From NCBI RefSeq assembly GCF_001423525.1, contig NZ_LMOI01000001.1:496001-560000 (forward strand): DNA of 64,000 nucleotides, written 5' to 3'. Below, in pieces: positions 24,166-32,973 of the stretch; the first letter of the stretch is position 1, and every line of letters starts with the position of its first letter. The notes under the pieces were generated by a model that was not told the DNA's origin, did no database searches, and saw only the letters and a program-made list of their open reading frames with translations. Made by a program: the position numbers and the translations under genes. This DNA is from Arthrobacter sp. Leaf137. Its GTDB lineage: Bacteria; Actinomycetota; Actinomycetes; Actinomycetales; Micrococcaceae.

Positions 24166-24263
24166 CCACCGTGCAGGTGACAGTTTGGCCACGGCAGTAG
24201 CCAACCGGGCACCGGCGGGCGGACACTGATCCCACCACAGTCACGGTGAGGTGAGGGGCCACT

Positions 24264-25403
24264 ATGAGCACACCAGGCGGTTCGGACCCATCCGGTCCTG
24301 CGGGACCCGCTTCCCCGGGCGCCCACCCGCACGGGCGCTGGCTGGTGGCGCACGGCCGCCGCCGCTGGATCGCCGCGCTGCTGGCCCTGGTCCTGGTGGC
24401 TGCTGCCGTCGTGGCCGTCATCAGCCTCAACCGCGCCGGCACCGTCACGCCGCCGGCCGCCCAGGGCACAGCGACCCAAAGCGAAACCACCACCCCCACG
24501 CCGTCGGAGACCCCGTCCGAAACGCCCCCGCCACCGGCGCCGGCAGCTCCTCCGCCGCCCCCGCCCATCGCGGAACTGCCTCCCGGGGCCATGAACGTCC
24601 TGGTGATCGGCAGCGACATCCGCGGCGGCACACCAGCAAAAGATGCCGCCGCGCACACGGCAGCCACCGGCGAAGCGCAGGACCACCGGGCGGACACCCT
24701 GATGGTGGTGCACGTCCCCGCTGACCGCAGCACGCTCTACCTCATCTCGATCAACCGCGACACGTGGGTGAACATCCCCGGCTACGGTGGCGCCAAAATC
24801 AACGCCGGGTTGGAATACGGCGGCATCGACATGCAGACCGCCGCCGTCCAGGAGCTGCTGGGAATCACCATCAACCACACCCTGATGCTGGACTTCGGCG
24901 GGTTCAAGCTCCTGGTGGACGGCCTGGGCGGCATCGACGTCAACGTGCCCATCGCGTTCCAGTCCACCATCGAGACCCAGCATGTGTTCCCCGCCGGCAT
25001 GAACCACCTGGACGGCCAGGCGGCGCTGGAGTTCTCCCGGGAGCGGTACGCCTTCTCCGACGGCGACTTCCAGCGGGTCCGCGACCAGCAGATCATGCTC
25101 CGCGCCATCCTGGCCCGCCTCACCGCCGGCGGGGCGCTGAACGACGTCACGGCCGTGCGGTCCCTCGTGGAGTTCGCCTCCTGCTGCCTCACCGTGGACA
25201 AGGGCTTCGACCCGATCCAGGCCGCCATCCTGGCCTACAGCCTGCGGAACCTGGATGCCAACGCAATCCGCAGCATGACGCTTCCGACGGCGGGGTCCGG
25301 GTTCATTGCCGGGCAGTCGGTGCTGTTCCCGGATTACGGCGGCATCGCGGCGGTGGGTGCAGCCCTGCGGGAGGGCCGGATCGGCGAGCTCGCGACGCAG
25401 TAG
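24264..25403 (+). CDS. LytR-CpsA-Psr (LCP) family cell-wall glycopolymer transferase
   Basis: The protein has 379 residues. Cytoplasmic N-terminus of about 35 residues, one membrane helix (about 36-55), a disordered Pro/Thr/Glu linker, then the LCP domain from MNVLVIGSDIRGG onward. Key motifs are ADTLMVVHV, LISINRDTWV, AKINAGLEYGG, LDGQAALEFSRERYAFSDGDFQRVRDQQ. The acidic and arginine residues bind the pyrophosphate of polyprenyl-linked glycopolymers, which are attached to peptidoglycan outside the cell. It lies 98 bp after the tyrosine phosphatase on the same strand. GAGGGG precedes the ATG. Confidence 0.9.
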   Translation: MSTPGGSDPSGPAGPASPGAHPHGRWLVAHGRRRWIAALLALVLVAAAVVAVISLNRAGTVTPPAAQGTATQSETTTPTPSETPSETPPPPAPAAPPPPPPIAELPPGAMNVLVIGSDIRGGTPAKDAAAHTAATGEAQDHRADTLMVVHVPADRSTLYLISINRDTWVNIPGYGGAKINAGLEYGGIDMQTAAVQELLGITINHTLMLDFGGFKLLVDGLGGIDVNVPIAFQSTIETQHVFPAGMNHLDGQAALEFSRERYAFSDGDFQRVRDQQIMLRAILARLTAGGALNDVTAVRSLVEFASCCLTVDKGFDPIQAAILAYSLRNLDANAIRSMTLPTAGSGFIAGQSVLFPDYGGIAAVGAALREGRIGELATQ

Positions 25404-25486
25404 TCAGGGCGCTGTTCAACCCGGGCTTACCCGCAGTTCACCCTGCCGAAAAGACCTGTGTGCACGGCGCCTGAAGGGTGGAGGGC

Positions 25487-27184
25487 ATGACTGACATCTC
25501 GCGCCGCACCATCGTCAAGGGCTCCGTGCTCGCCGCCGCACTTGCCTCCGCCCCGGCCGCAGCGAACGCCGCCAACACAGCCACGCCCGCCGCACCCACC
25601 CGGTCACCGGCCGGCGTGGCCCTGGTCCGCAACCGGCTCACGCTCCCCAGCGGCATCGCCACCGGGGACGTCACCTCGGATTCGGCCGTCCTGTGGTCCC
25701 GGTCCTCGGAGGCTGGCCGCATGACGGCGGTGCTGCGGGCAGTGGACGACGGCGGCGCGGTCCTGCGCGGTCGGGGCGCCTTCGAGCGGGTCATCCGCGG
25801 GCCCCGGGCCACCCAGGCGTCCGACTTCACCGCGAAGATCCACGCGGGCAACCTCCCGTCCAACACCCGCTTCGCCCTGGAGATCAGTTTCGAGGACGAC
25901 GGCGGCGCCACCAGTGAGACGGTAGGCGGCACCTTCCGCACGGCGCCGGACAGGGGCGCGGTCAACGGCAAGGGACGCACCGGCGGGACAGGCAACGGCG
26001 GCGACGTCCCGCCGTCGTACGCGCAAAGCTTCGTCTGGACCGGCGACACCGCGGGCCAGGGCTGGGGCATCAACGAGGAGGTGGGCGGCATGTTCGGCTA
26101 CCGGGCCATGCACCAGACCCGGCCGGACTTCTTCATCCACTCCGGCGACACCGTGTACGCGGACGGCCCGCTCACCGAAACCGTGGTGGAAAAGGACGGG
26201 CAGGTGTGGCGGAACCTGGTCACCGAGGAGGTGTCCAAGGTGGCCGAGACGCTCACCGAATACCGCGGCCGGCACCTCTACAACATGATGGACGCCAACA
26301 TGCGCGCCATGTTCGCGGACGTCCCGGTGATCGCCAACTGGGACGATCACGAAACCACCAACAACTGGTACCCCGGCGAGGTCCTGGACGATCCCCGCTA
26401 CACGGTCCGGGACGTCAACACCCTCGCCGCCCGCGGCCGGCAGGCCTGGCAGGAAAACATGCCCATCGCGGACAGTTCAGCGCTGTGGCGGCCGGGCACG
26501 TTCGACGACGGCGGCCAGTACCAGCCGGCCCGCATCTACCGGAAGATCTCCCGCGGCCCGCAGCTGGACATCTTCTGCCTGGACATGCGCACCTTCAAAT
26601 CCCCCAACACGGACGGCAAGGAGGCGTATACCACCAACATCCTGGGCCAGGAGCAGGTGGACTGGCTGATCCGGGAGGTCTCGAAGTCCAAGGCGACGTG
26701 GAAGGTCATTGCCGCGGACCTGCCGCTGGGCATCATCGTTCCGGACGGTGCGGTGAACCAGGAGAGCCTGGCCAACCGCGACGACGGCGCTCCCCTGGGC
26801 CGCGAGCTCGAGATCGCCGGGGTGCTGAGCGCCTTCAAGAAGAACCGGGTGAAGAACGTGGTGTGGCTGACCGCCGACGTGCATTACTGCGCGGCCCACC
26901 ACTACTCCCCCGAGCGCGCAGCCTTCACCGATTTCGACCCGTTCTGGGAATTCGTGGCCGGCCCCATCGCCGCGGGCTCGTTCGGACCCAACTCCATGGA
27001 CGGCACCTTCGGCCCCGAGGTGGTGTTCGCCAAAGCAGGCCGCTTCCCGGGCGAATCACCGCGCGACGGCGAAAACCAGTTCTTCGGGCACGTCCAGCTG
27101 GGCGAGGACAACAGTTTCACCGCCAGCCTCCGGAACGCCAACGGCGCCACGGTGTTCTCCAAGGTGCTGACCCCGGAGCGGTAG
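25487..27184 (+). CDS. PhoD-like alkaline phosphatase D, Tat-exported
   Basis: The protein has 565 residues. A twin-arginine signal (SRRTIVKGSVLAAALASAPAAANA) is followed by an N-terminal beta domain and the PhoD catalytic domain (PF09423). Metal-binding motifs are WTGDTAGQGWG, HSGDTVYADGP, NWDDHETTNNW, and LTADVHYCAAHHY. PhoD enzymes are Ca2+/Fe-dependent phosphodi- and monoesterases that release phosphate outside the cell. ATG 25487 is preferred with GGAGGG just upstream; GTG 25478 is possible. No PHO box is obvious. A short gap separates it from the LCP gene. Confidence 0.9.
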   Translation: MTDISRRTIVKGSVLAAALASAPAAANAANTATPAAPTRSPAGVALVRNRLTLPSGIATGDVTSDSAVLWSRSSEAGRMTAVLRAVDDGGAVLRGRGAFERVIRGPRATQASDFTAKIHAGNLPSNTRFALEISFEDDGGATSETVGGTFRTAPDRGAVNGKGRTGGTGNGGDVPPSYAQSFVWTGDTAGQGWGINEEVGGMFGYRAMHQTRPDFFIHSGDTVYADGPLTETVVEKDGQVWRNLVTEEVSKVAETLTEYRGRHLYNMMDANMRAMFADVPVIANWDDHETTNNWYPGEVLDDPRYTVRDVNTLAARGRQAWQENMPIADSSALWRPGTFDDGGQYQPARIYRKISRGPQLDIFCLDMRTFKSPNTDGKEAYTTNILGQEQVDWLIREVSKSKATWKVIAADLPLGIIVPDGAVNQESLANRDDGAPLGRELEIAGVLSAFKKNRVKNVVWLTADVHYCAAHHYSPERAAFTDFDPFWEFVAGPIAAGSFGPNSMDGTFGPEVVFAKAGRFPGESPRDGENQFFGHVQLGEDNSFTASLRNANGATVFSKVLTPER

Positions 27185-27326
27185 GACGCACGACGCCGGC
27201 CCGGGCACCCTGGACTCCGCCACCGGGCGCCCCGCCCCCGTCCGCCCGTTTATCTTTCCGGCCCTGTGGGTACGGCCGCTGGTAGTGTTCCGGATTCGGC
27301 ACGGACGCGGACGGGGAGTGATTTTC

Positions 27327-28103
27327 ATGAACGACGACGGACTGACGGAAGCGGTGCAGGAAGCCGGCGCGGTGGAACTGCTGCTGATCCGGCACGGCGA
27401 GAGCGAAGGCAACGTGGCCGCCACCGAGGCCCACCTGGCGGGCGCGGAGATCATCGAGGTCCCGGCACGCGATGCCGACGTGAACCTCTCTGACGTGGGC
27501 CAGGACCAGGCTGCGGCACTGGGGACGGCTTTGGCCCGGATCGCCGAGGACTACCGGCCGGACGCTGTGGTGTCCTCCCCCTATGCCCGGGCACACCAGA
27601 CGGCGGAAATCGCCGTGGGAACTGCCGGCTGGTCCGTGAAGGTGCAGGTGGACGAGCGGCTGCGTGACCGTGAGCTGGGCATCCTGGACCGGCTGACCCG
27701 GGTGGGCGTTGAGACGCGCTACCCGGAGGAAGCCGAACGGCGGTCCTGGCAGGGGAAGCTGTACTACCGTCCGCCGGGTGGGGAGTCCTGGGCTGATGTG
27801 GCGCTCCGGCTCCGCTCCGTGCTGGCCGAGCTGAACAACCTCGGCACCGGGCACCGGGTGATGCTGGTCTGCCACGACGCCGTGATCCTGCTCTTCCGCT
27901 ACCTGCTGGAGGGCATGACGGAGCAGGAGCTGCTGGACCTCGCGGCCAGTACCTCGGTGCTGAACGCGTCGATGACCCGGTATGTGCGCCCGTCCGGTGC
28001 GGGGCCGTGGACGCTGGAGAGCTTCAACGTCGCTGACCACCTGGCCGAACAGGGCGTCGAAGTCACCGAACATGCCGGAGATGCCAGTGTCCGCCCGCGG
28101 TGA
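27327..28103 (+). CDS. Histidine phosphatase family protein
   Basis: The protein has 258 residues. It has the phosphoglycerate-mutase-like signature LLIRHGESEGN near the N-terminus (phospho-accepting His), SSPYARAHQTAEIA, RLRDRELGILD (catalytic acid) and VCHDAVILLFRYLLEG with the second histidine. These features mark a small-molecule or protein phosphatase of histidine phosphatase branch 1. GGGGAG precedes ATG 27327. Its 3' end overlaps the start of the NAD(P)H-hydrate dehydratase gene by about 17 bp, suggesting coupled expression. Confidence 0.85.
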   Translation: MNDDGLTEAVQEAGAVELLLIRHGESEGNVAATEAHLAGAEIIEVPARDADVNLSDVGQDQAAALGTALARIAEDYRPDAVVSSPYARAHQTAEIAVGTAGWSVKVQVDERLRDRELGILDRLTRVGVETRYPEEAERRSWQGKLYYRPPGGESWADVALRLRSVLAELNNLGTGHRVMLVCHDAVILLFRYLLEGMTEQELLDLAASTSVLNASMTRYVRPSGAGPWTLESFNVADHLAEQGVEVTEHAGDASVRPR

Positions 28104-29079
28104 CTCCGGCCCCGAGCTGGTGACGCCCTCGCTGCTGCGGGACTGGCGGCTGCCTTCCCCGGGTGAGGACAAGTATTCGCGCGGCTCGGTACTGGTGGTG
28201 GGCGGTGCACGCCCCACCCCCGGCGCTGCGCTGCTGGCCGGCACCGCCGCGCTGCGTGCCGGCGCAGGGAAGCTGACGCTCGCCGTGGCCGAATCCGTGG
28301 CGGTCCAGGTAGGTATTGCCCTGCCCGAGTGCGGTGCCATCGGGCTGCCGGAAACCGTTGACGGCTCGGTCACCGCGGAGGGCGTGGACCGGATGGCGGC
28401 CAACCTGGACTCGGCCGACGCCATCCTGGTGGGGCCCGGGCTCGATGATCCGGACCTGGCACGGGAGCTTCTTGAGGCCCTCCTGGCCCGCGAAGAGGCA
28501 GCCGGCACTTCAGGAGGGGACGCTGATGGTGACGGGCAAGCCGGCGGAAAGCACGACGACGGCGGCGCAGGCCCCGGCGCGTCCGGCCGGGAAGGAGGTC
28601 CCGCCGTCGTCCTTGACGCGTTTGCGCTGGCCGCGCTCGCAGAGCTGGAGGAGCGGGTAGGGCCGTGGCGGGGCCGGCTGATCCTGACCCCGAACCCCAC
28701 CGAGGCCGGCATCCTGCTGGGCCGGGACACTGAGGAACTGGAAACGGACGTGGCCGAAATCGCCCGCAGGTTCGGCGCGGTGGTGAGCTGCCAGGGGCTG
28801 ATCGCGCGGCCGCCGGGCGTTGGCCCGGAGGAATCCGAGCTGTGGAAGATCACCACGGGATACGGCGGGCTGGGTACCTCGGGCAGCGGGGATGTCCTGG
28901 CCGGGGCGATCGCCGGTGTGCGCGCCCGCGGAACCACCGGCGCGCAGGCCGCCTGCTGGGGCACGCACCTGCACGCGGCAGCGGCCGACCGGCTGGCCAG
29001 CAGGATGGGACCGCTCGGATTCCTGGCCCGCGAACTCGCCGACGAACTGCCGGCGCTCATGCTGGAGCTCGGCACCTGA
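28087..29079 (+). CDS. nnrD: ADP-dependent NAD(P)H-hydrate dehydratase
   Basis: The protein has about 330 residues. It belongs to the ribokinase-like NnrD/CARKD family: YSRGSVLVVGGARPTPGAALLAGTAALRAGAGKLTLA, ILVGPGL, ILTPNPTEAGILLG and the nucleotide-binding motif GTSGSGDVLAGAIAG. It repairs hydrated NADH/NADPH in an ATP- or ADP-dependent reaction. A disordered insert of about 38 residues rich in Gly, Asp and Ala (after LLAREEAAG) is unusual. The epimerase domain often fused to it is absent. GTG 28087 has GGAG at ideal spacing; ATG 28072 and 28081 are alternatives. Confidence 0.88.
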   Translation: MSARGDSGPELVTPSLLRDWRLPSPGEDKYSRGSVLVVGGARPTPGAALLAGTAALRAGAGKLTLAVAESVAVQVGIALPECGAIGLPETVDGSVTAEGVDRMAANLDSADAILVGPGLDDPDLARELLEALLAREEAAGTSGGDADGDGQAGGKHDDGGAGPGASGREGGPAVVLDAFALAALAELEERVGPWRGRLILTPNPTEAGILLGRDTEELETDVAEIARRFGAVVSCQGLIARPPGVGPEESELWKITTGYGGLGTSGSGDVLAGAIAGVRARGTTGAQAACWGTHLHAAAADRLASRMGPLGFLARELADELPALMLELGT

Positions 29080-29150
29080 CGATGCCCCGGCACGCGGATG
29101 GCCCCCCTGCATCAACGCGGAGGGCCACCGTCTCGGAGGGGATCACTCGC

Positions 29151-29213
29151 AACTGCCGATGCGCTACCGGCGCTGTGGCGTTCCATAGTGGCAATCGCCC
29201 GAAACTGGCAGAT
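29151..29213. repeat. Possible structured intergenic element
   Basis: An imperfect palindrome with outer ACTGCC / GGCAG and internal GTGGC repeats (GTGGCGTTCCATAGTGGC) lies in a gap of about 230 bp without genes. It does not fold into a tRNA cloverleaf. It resembles a REP-type element but has no second copy in the window. Confidence 0.3.
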
Positions 29214-29252
29214 ACAACGCGTTCGGATCCTCCCGGTATCCCCCGTTCTACA

Positions 29253-29286
29253 CCGCGGGGACGCCCATCACAAGGCATCCCCGCCG
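29253..29286 (-). terminator. Hairpin downstream of hsp20
   Basis: GCGGGGACGCC pairs with GGCATCCCCGC (one mismatch) around a short loop. It sits 22 bp after the minus-strand hsp20 stop. It lacks a T-run. Confidence 0.5.
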
Positions 29287-29307
29287 GTAACTTGGACGGC
29301 GCAGAAC

Positions 29308-29730
29308 CTAGGCTGCGATTTCCTGCTTGGCTCCCTTCATCTCGATTTCGATCTTGCGCGGCTTGGCCTTCTCGGCAACCGGGATCCGCAACGTCAGGAC
29401 ACCGGCGTCGTAGCTGGCTTTCACGTTTTCCGTGTCCAGGGTGTCGCCGAGGATCAACTGGCGGCTGAAGACACCGCGCGGCCGTTCGGAGGCGATCAGT
29501 TCGGTGTTGTTGGCGGCGGGATCCGGGCGTTCGGCGCGGACGGTCAGCACGTTGCGTTCCACATCCAGGTCCACGGACTCGGGCGAAACTCCGGGCAGGT
29601 CGAAGGCGACCACAAAGTCATGGTCCTCCCGCCAGGCGTCCATCGGCATGGCTGCCGGACGGGCTGCCGTCCCGAGGACCTGCTGGGCCAGCCTGTCCAG
29701 CTCGCGGAACGGATCGGTTCGCATCAACAT
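29308..29730 (-). CDS. hsp20: Hsp20/alpha-crystallin small heat shock protein
   Basis: The protein has 140 residues. A short N-terminal arm beginning [20 protein letters not shown] is followed by the alpha-crystallin domain (about 40-130; [30 protein letters not shown] and [14 protein letters not shown] ... [20 protein letters not shown]). The A-x-x-x-n-GVL motif is intact. It acts as an ATP-independent holdase in the cytoplasm. ATG 29730 follows a strong GAGGAGG. An inverted repeat TCAGCC-N10-GGCTGA lies about 45 bp upstream. The C-terminal I-x-I motif is not typical (IEIEM). Confidence 0.92.
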   Translation of the reverse strand: MLMRTDPFRELDRLAQQVLGTAARPAAMPMDAWREDHDFVVAFDLPGVSPESVDLDVERNVLTVRAERPDPAANNTELIASERPRGVFSRQLILGDTLDTENVKASYDAGVLTLRIPVAEKAKPRKIEIEMKGAKQEIAA

Positions 29731-29771
29731 GGCTTCCTCCTCATTAGGGTGGTCCAACACTGTGTAAGTTT

Positions 29772-29793
29772 TCAGCCGATCTATGGTGGCTGA
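29772..29793 (-). promoter_or_regulatory. Inverted repeat upstream of hsp20
   Basis: TCAGCC-N10-GGCTGA lies 42-63 bp before the hsp20 start codon, in an AT-rich stretch likely to hold the promoter. It is neither a HAIR nor a CIRCE element. A heat-shock operator is only a possibility. Confidence 0.4.
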
Positions 29794-29884
29794 TATAGAT
29801 TTTTTAGCACCGGCAGCAGAGGTATGCAAGCCCGTCCGGCGAAAATTTTCCGGCGGTTCAGTGCACGCTCCGGGACAAGCCAAA

Positions 29885-29918
29885 AAGGGGCCCTCCGCAC
29901 ATCTGCAGAGGGCCCCTT
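29885..29918 (-). terminator. Rho-independent terminator of the proline-rich gene
   Basis: AAGGGGCCCTC pairs perfectly with GAGGGCCCCTT around 12 bases. On the minus strand it ends in TTTTTG, 20 bp after the stop codon of the gene at 29939-30136. Confidence 0.85.
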
Positions 29919-29938
29919 CGACGGGTTCGTTCTGGCGC

Positions 29939-30136
29939 CTAATCCCGCGTGGGATCAGGGCGGAGGGGTGCCGGCCCCGGGTCGGGGACGGGCAACGGAC
30001 CGGGCGGCTCGGGGGTGGGGAACGGGCTGGGCGCCGGCGGGCCGGGGTGGCCGGGCTGCGTGGGATCGGGCGATGTTGGATCCGGACCGGGCTCCGGCGG
30101 GAACGGCGACGGTTCGTGCACTGGCGGGATGGTCAT
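29939..30136 (-). CDS. Small proline-rich disordered protein
   Basis: The protein has 65 residues, about 40 percent of them proline, with PDP, PEPP and PGP runs and few hydrophobic residues. It has no signal peptide or membrane helix and should be disordered. AGGGGAAG sits at good spacing from ATG 30136 and a textbook terminator follows, which supports a real gene despite the low complexity. The opposite-strand frame is glycine-rich and less convincing. Role unknown; it may be a stress- or surface-related small protein. Confidence 0.6.
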   Translation of the reverse strand: MTIPPVHEPSPFPPEPGPDPTSPDPTQPGHPGPPAPSPFPTPEPPGPLPVPDPGPAPLRPDPTRD

Positions 30137-30362
30137 GGATCTTCCCCTCTCACGCTGGGCGTAGGTGCCTTGAACTGAACACGATACGCCTGCCGCCCCC
30201 GGCCGGACAGGCCTTACTCCCCGCAACGCGCGCCCACTCCCCCTCTGCCGGAAATCCGCGTCAGCCAGAATTCCCCGCTGCCGGTGGCGGAAGGAATCAG
30301 GGGTTTCTTCCCCGGTAGCGAACGCCGGCCCCGGTGAAGTGCCCGGTCTATATATTGAGTCC

Positions 30363-32600
30363 ATGACCTCCACTCCGCTGCAGAACTCCGCCAGCACGCC
30401 AGCGTCCGCCGCCACCCCGCCCGTGGCCAAGAAGGTGCCCACCGAAAGGACGCACCATGGGGACACCTACGTGGACAACTATGAGTGGCTGCGGGACAAG
30501 GAGTCCGCCGAGGTGGTGGAGCACCTGAAGGCCGAGAACGCCTACCAGGAAGCGGTCACTGCCCACCAGGAGCCGCTGCGCGAAGCCATCTTCCAGGAGA
30601 TCAAGGGCCGCACCCAGGAAACCGACCTCTCGGTTCCGCACCGCAAGGACGGCTGGTGGTACTTCAGCCGCTCGGTGGAGGGCAAGGAGTACGGCATCCA
30701 GTGCCGCGTCCGCGCCAGCGACACCCATGACAGGATCGCCGACTGGACCCCGCCGGCTGTGGAACCCGGCGTCGAAATCCCCGGCGAAGAAGTCCTGCTG
30801 GACGGCAACATCGAGGCCGAGGGCAAGCCGTTCTTCTCCGTGGGCGGCACCGCCGTGACAGTGGACGGCAACCTCTACGCCTACGCCGTGGACAACTCCG
30901 GCGACGAACGCTTCACCCTCCGGATCAAGGACCTCCGCACCGGCGAACTGCTGCCGGACGTCATTGAAAACGCCTTCTACGGAGTGTCCTTCTCCCCCGA
31001 TGGCACCCGGCTCTTCTACACCGTGGTGGATGACTCCTGGCGCCCGTACCAGGTGAAGGCGCACGTCCTGGGCACCCCGGTCAGCGAGGACACGGTGATC
31101 TACCAGGAGGACGACACCGCCATGTGGCTCGGTTTCGAGCTCTCCTCGGACCGGCGTTACCTGGTCCTGGGCATCGGCTGCTCCGAGTACAGCGAAACCC
31201 GGCTGCTCCGCTTCGACGACCCCGCGCAGGAGGTCACCACTGTTATTTCGCGGGACGAGCGCGTCCTGTATGAGGCGGAGCCGTTCCTGCTCGAAGGCCC
31301 GGACGGCGTCAAGGCAGAGAAGATCCTGCTCACCCACAACCGCGGAGCCATCAACTCCATGATCTCCCTGGCGGACCCCGCCGAGCTGGCAAAGCCGCTG
31401 GCGGAGCAGGCCTGGCAGACCGTCGTCGAGCATTCCGACGACGTCCGCGTCAACGGTGCCAGCGTCACGTCCACGCACCTCATCGCCTCCATCCGCAAGG
31501 ACACCATCGAGCGCGTCCAGGTGATGGGGCTGGCCGGGCTGGGCACGCCGGCGCAGCAGGCTCCGGTGGAACCGGCGTTTGACGAGGAGCTGTACACCGC
31601 CGGGGTGGGCGGCTCGGACTACGAGGCACCCGTCATCCGGCTGGGCTACACGTCCTACTTCACGCCGTCGCGCATTTACGACTTTGTCCTGCCCACCGCG
31701 GAGCAGCCCGCCGGCGAGCTGCTGCTGCGCAAGGAAAGCCCCGTCCTGGGCGGCTATGACGGCAGCGACTACGTGGCCACCCGCGAATGGGCGACGGCGG
31801 CGGACGGCACGCGCATCCCGCTGTCCGTCCTGCGGCATAAGGGCATCAAGCAGGATTCGACGGCGGCCGGCCTGGTGTACGGATACGGCTCCTATGAGCT
31901 GAGCATGGACCCCGGGTTCGGAATCGCGCGGCTCTCGCTGCTGGACCGCGGTGTGGTGTTCGTGATTGCCCATATCCGCGGCGGCGGTGAACTGGGCCGG
32001 CACTGGTACGAGGACGGCAAGAAGCTCACCAAGAAGAACACGTTCACGGATTTCGTGGACGCCACAGACTGGCTGGCCACTTCGGGGTGGGTGGACCCTG
32101 CACGGATCGCGGCGCTGGGCGGCTCGGCGGGCGGCCTGCTGATGGGCGCCATCGCCAACATGGCGCCGGAGAAGTACGCGGCCGTCGTGGCCCAGGTGCC
32201 GTTCGTGGACCCGCTCACCAGCATCCTGGACCCGGACCTGCCCCTCTCCGCCCTCGAGTGGGAGGAATGGGGCAACCCGATAACCGACGCCGACGTGTAC
32301 GCGTACATGAAGTCCTACTCGCCCTACGAAAACGTGCGGGAAGTGGCCTACCCCAAGGTCGCCGCCGTGACGTCCTTCAACGACACCCGCGTCCTCTACG
32401 TGGAGCCCGCCAAGTGGGTGCAGGAATTGCGGAACCGCACCACCGGATCCGAGCCGGTCCTCATGAAGATCGAGATGGACGGCGGCCACGGCGGCGCGTC
32501 CGGCCGGTACGTGCAGTGGCGCGAACGGGCGTGGGACTACGCGTTCATTGCCGACTCCCTGGGCGCCACCGAACTGCTGCCGGGGGCCGGACTCAAGTAG
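30363..32600 (+). CDS. ptrB: Oligopeptidase B, S9 family serine peptidase
   Basis: The protein has 745 residues. An N-terminal seven-bladed beta-propeller (about 70-440) gates the C-terminal alpha/beta-hydrolase peptidase domain. The nucleophile is in GGSAGGLLMGAIANMAPEKYAAVVAQVPFVDP; the acid is in FNDTRVLYVEPAKWV; the histidine is in DGGHGGASGR. The segment SYGAYGSYELSMDP-like YGYGSYELSMDPGF and RGVVFVIAHIRGGGELGR are typical. It cleaves peptides after Arg or Lys in the cytoplasm. ATG 30363 is used; GTG 30339 would add eight residues. A strong palindromic hairpin ends the unit. Confidence 0.92.
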   Translation: MTSTPLQNSASTPASAATPPVAKKVPTERTHHGDTYVDNYEWLRDKESAEVVEHLKAENAYQEAVTAHQEPLREAIFQEIKGRTQETDLSVPHRKDGWWYFSRSVEGKEYGIQCRVRASDTHDRIADWTPPAVEPGVEIPGEEVLLDGNIEAEGKPFFSVGGTAVTVDGNLYAYAVDNSGDERFTLRIKDLRTGELLPDVIENAFYGVSFSPDGTRLFYTVVDDSWRPYQVKAHVLGTPVSEDTVIYQEDDTAMWLGFELSSDRRYLVLGIGCSEYSETRLLRFDDPAQEVTTVISRDERVLYEAEPFLLEGPDGVKAEKILLTHNRGAINSMISLADPAELAKPLAEQAWQTVVEHSDDVRVNGASVTSTHLIASIRKDTIERVQVMGLAGLGTPAQQAPVEPAFDEELYTAGVGGSDYEAPVIRLGYTSYFTPSRIYDFVLPTAEQPAGELLLRKESPVLGGYDGSDYVATREWATAADGTRIPLSVLRHKGIKQDSTAAGLVYGYGSYELSMDPGFGIARLSLLDRGVVFVIAHIRGGGELGRHWYEDGKKLTKKNTFTDFVDATDWLATSGWVDPARIAALGGSAGGLLMGAIANMAPEKYAAVVAQVPFVDPLTSILDPDLPLSALEWEEWGNPITDADVYAYMKSYSPYENVREVAYPKVAAVTSFNDTRVLYVEPAKWVQELRNRTTGSEPVLMKIEMDGGHGGASGRYVQWRERAWDYAFIADSLGATELLPGAGLK

Positions 32601-32613
32601 GCCCTCCTGAAGC

Positions 32614-32654
32614 GGGGCGTACGACGGCGGCCCCGCGCCGCCGTCGTACGTCCC
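32614..32654. terminator. Strong hairpin after ptrB
   Basis: GTACGACGGCGGC (32619-32631) pairs with GCCGCCGTCGTAC (32637-32649) around five bases, with the stem extended by GGGGC / GTCCC. It lies 14 bp after the ptrB stop and shares the ACGACGGC stem with other intergenic hairpins here. Confidence 0.75.
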
Positions 32655-32762
32655 GCCTTCCTCCCGCGCCTGGATGCCCCCTCCATGGGTATCCAGAAAT
32701 GATCACCATGCTTACTATTGTTGGGCAGTTGTTTTCCGCCACCGGATGCCGAAGGAGCAGCA

Positions 32763-32969
32763 ATGTCACTCAGCAAGGGAACGCACGTGGAGTGGAACAC
32801 CTCCCAGGGCAAGACGCACGGCAAGATCGTGGAGAAGAAGACCAGCGATTTCGAGCTGGACGGCAACACCCACCGCGCCAGCAAGGATGAACCGCAGTAC
32901 GTGGTGGAATCAGACAAGACCGGTGCCCGGGCGGCGCACAAGGCGTCGGCCCTGACCGAGAAGAAGTAG
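32763..32969 (+). CDS. DUF2945 (HVA1/Tudor-like) family protein
   Basis: The protein has 68 residues. It has the whole DUF2945 pattern: LSKGTHVEWNTSQGKTHGKIVEKKTSDFELDGNTHRASKDEPQYVVESDKTGARAAHK, a small beta-barrel-like domain with conserved K-G-x-x-V-x-W start and a charged KK tail. Function is unknown; the name comes from hypervirulence-associated fungal proteins. ATG 32763 follows AAGGAG. The sulfide:quinone reductase gene starts 4 bp after its stop, so they are probably one transcript. A TGCTT-containing motif lies about 50 bp upstream. Confidence 0.85.
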   Translation: MSLSKGTHVEWNTSQGKTHGKIVEKKTSDFELDGNTHRASKDEPQYVVESDKTGARAAHKASALTEKK

Positions 32970-32973
32970 CGCC

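Noticed and set aside
29100..29250. Possible tRNA gene
   Set aside because: No cloverleaf, no GTTCRANNC T-arm and no acceptor stem could be built.
29949..30164. 71-codon glycine-rich plus-strand frame
   Set aside because: The minus-strand frame has a good ribosome site and a terminator with a T-run; the plus frame has neither.
30348..32489. 713-codon minus-strand frame
   Set aside because: Antisense shadow of oligopeptidase B, whose catalytic triad is intact.
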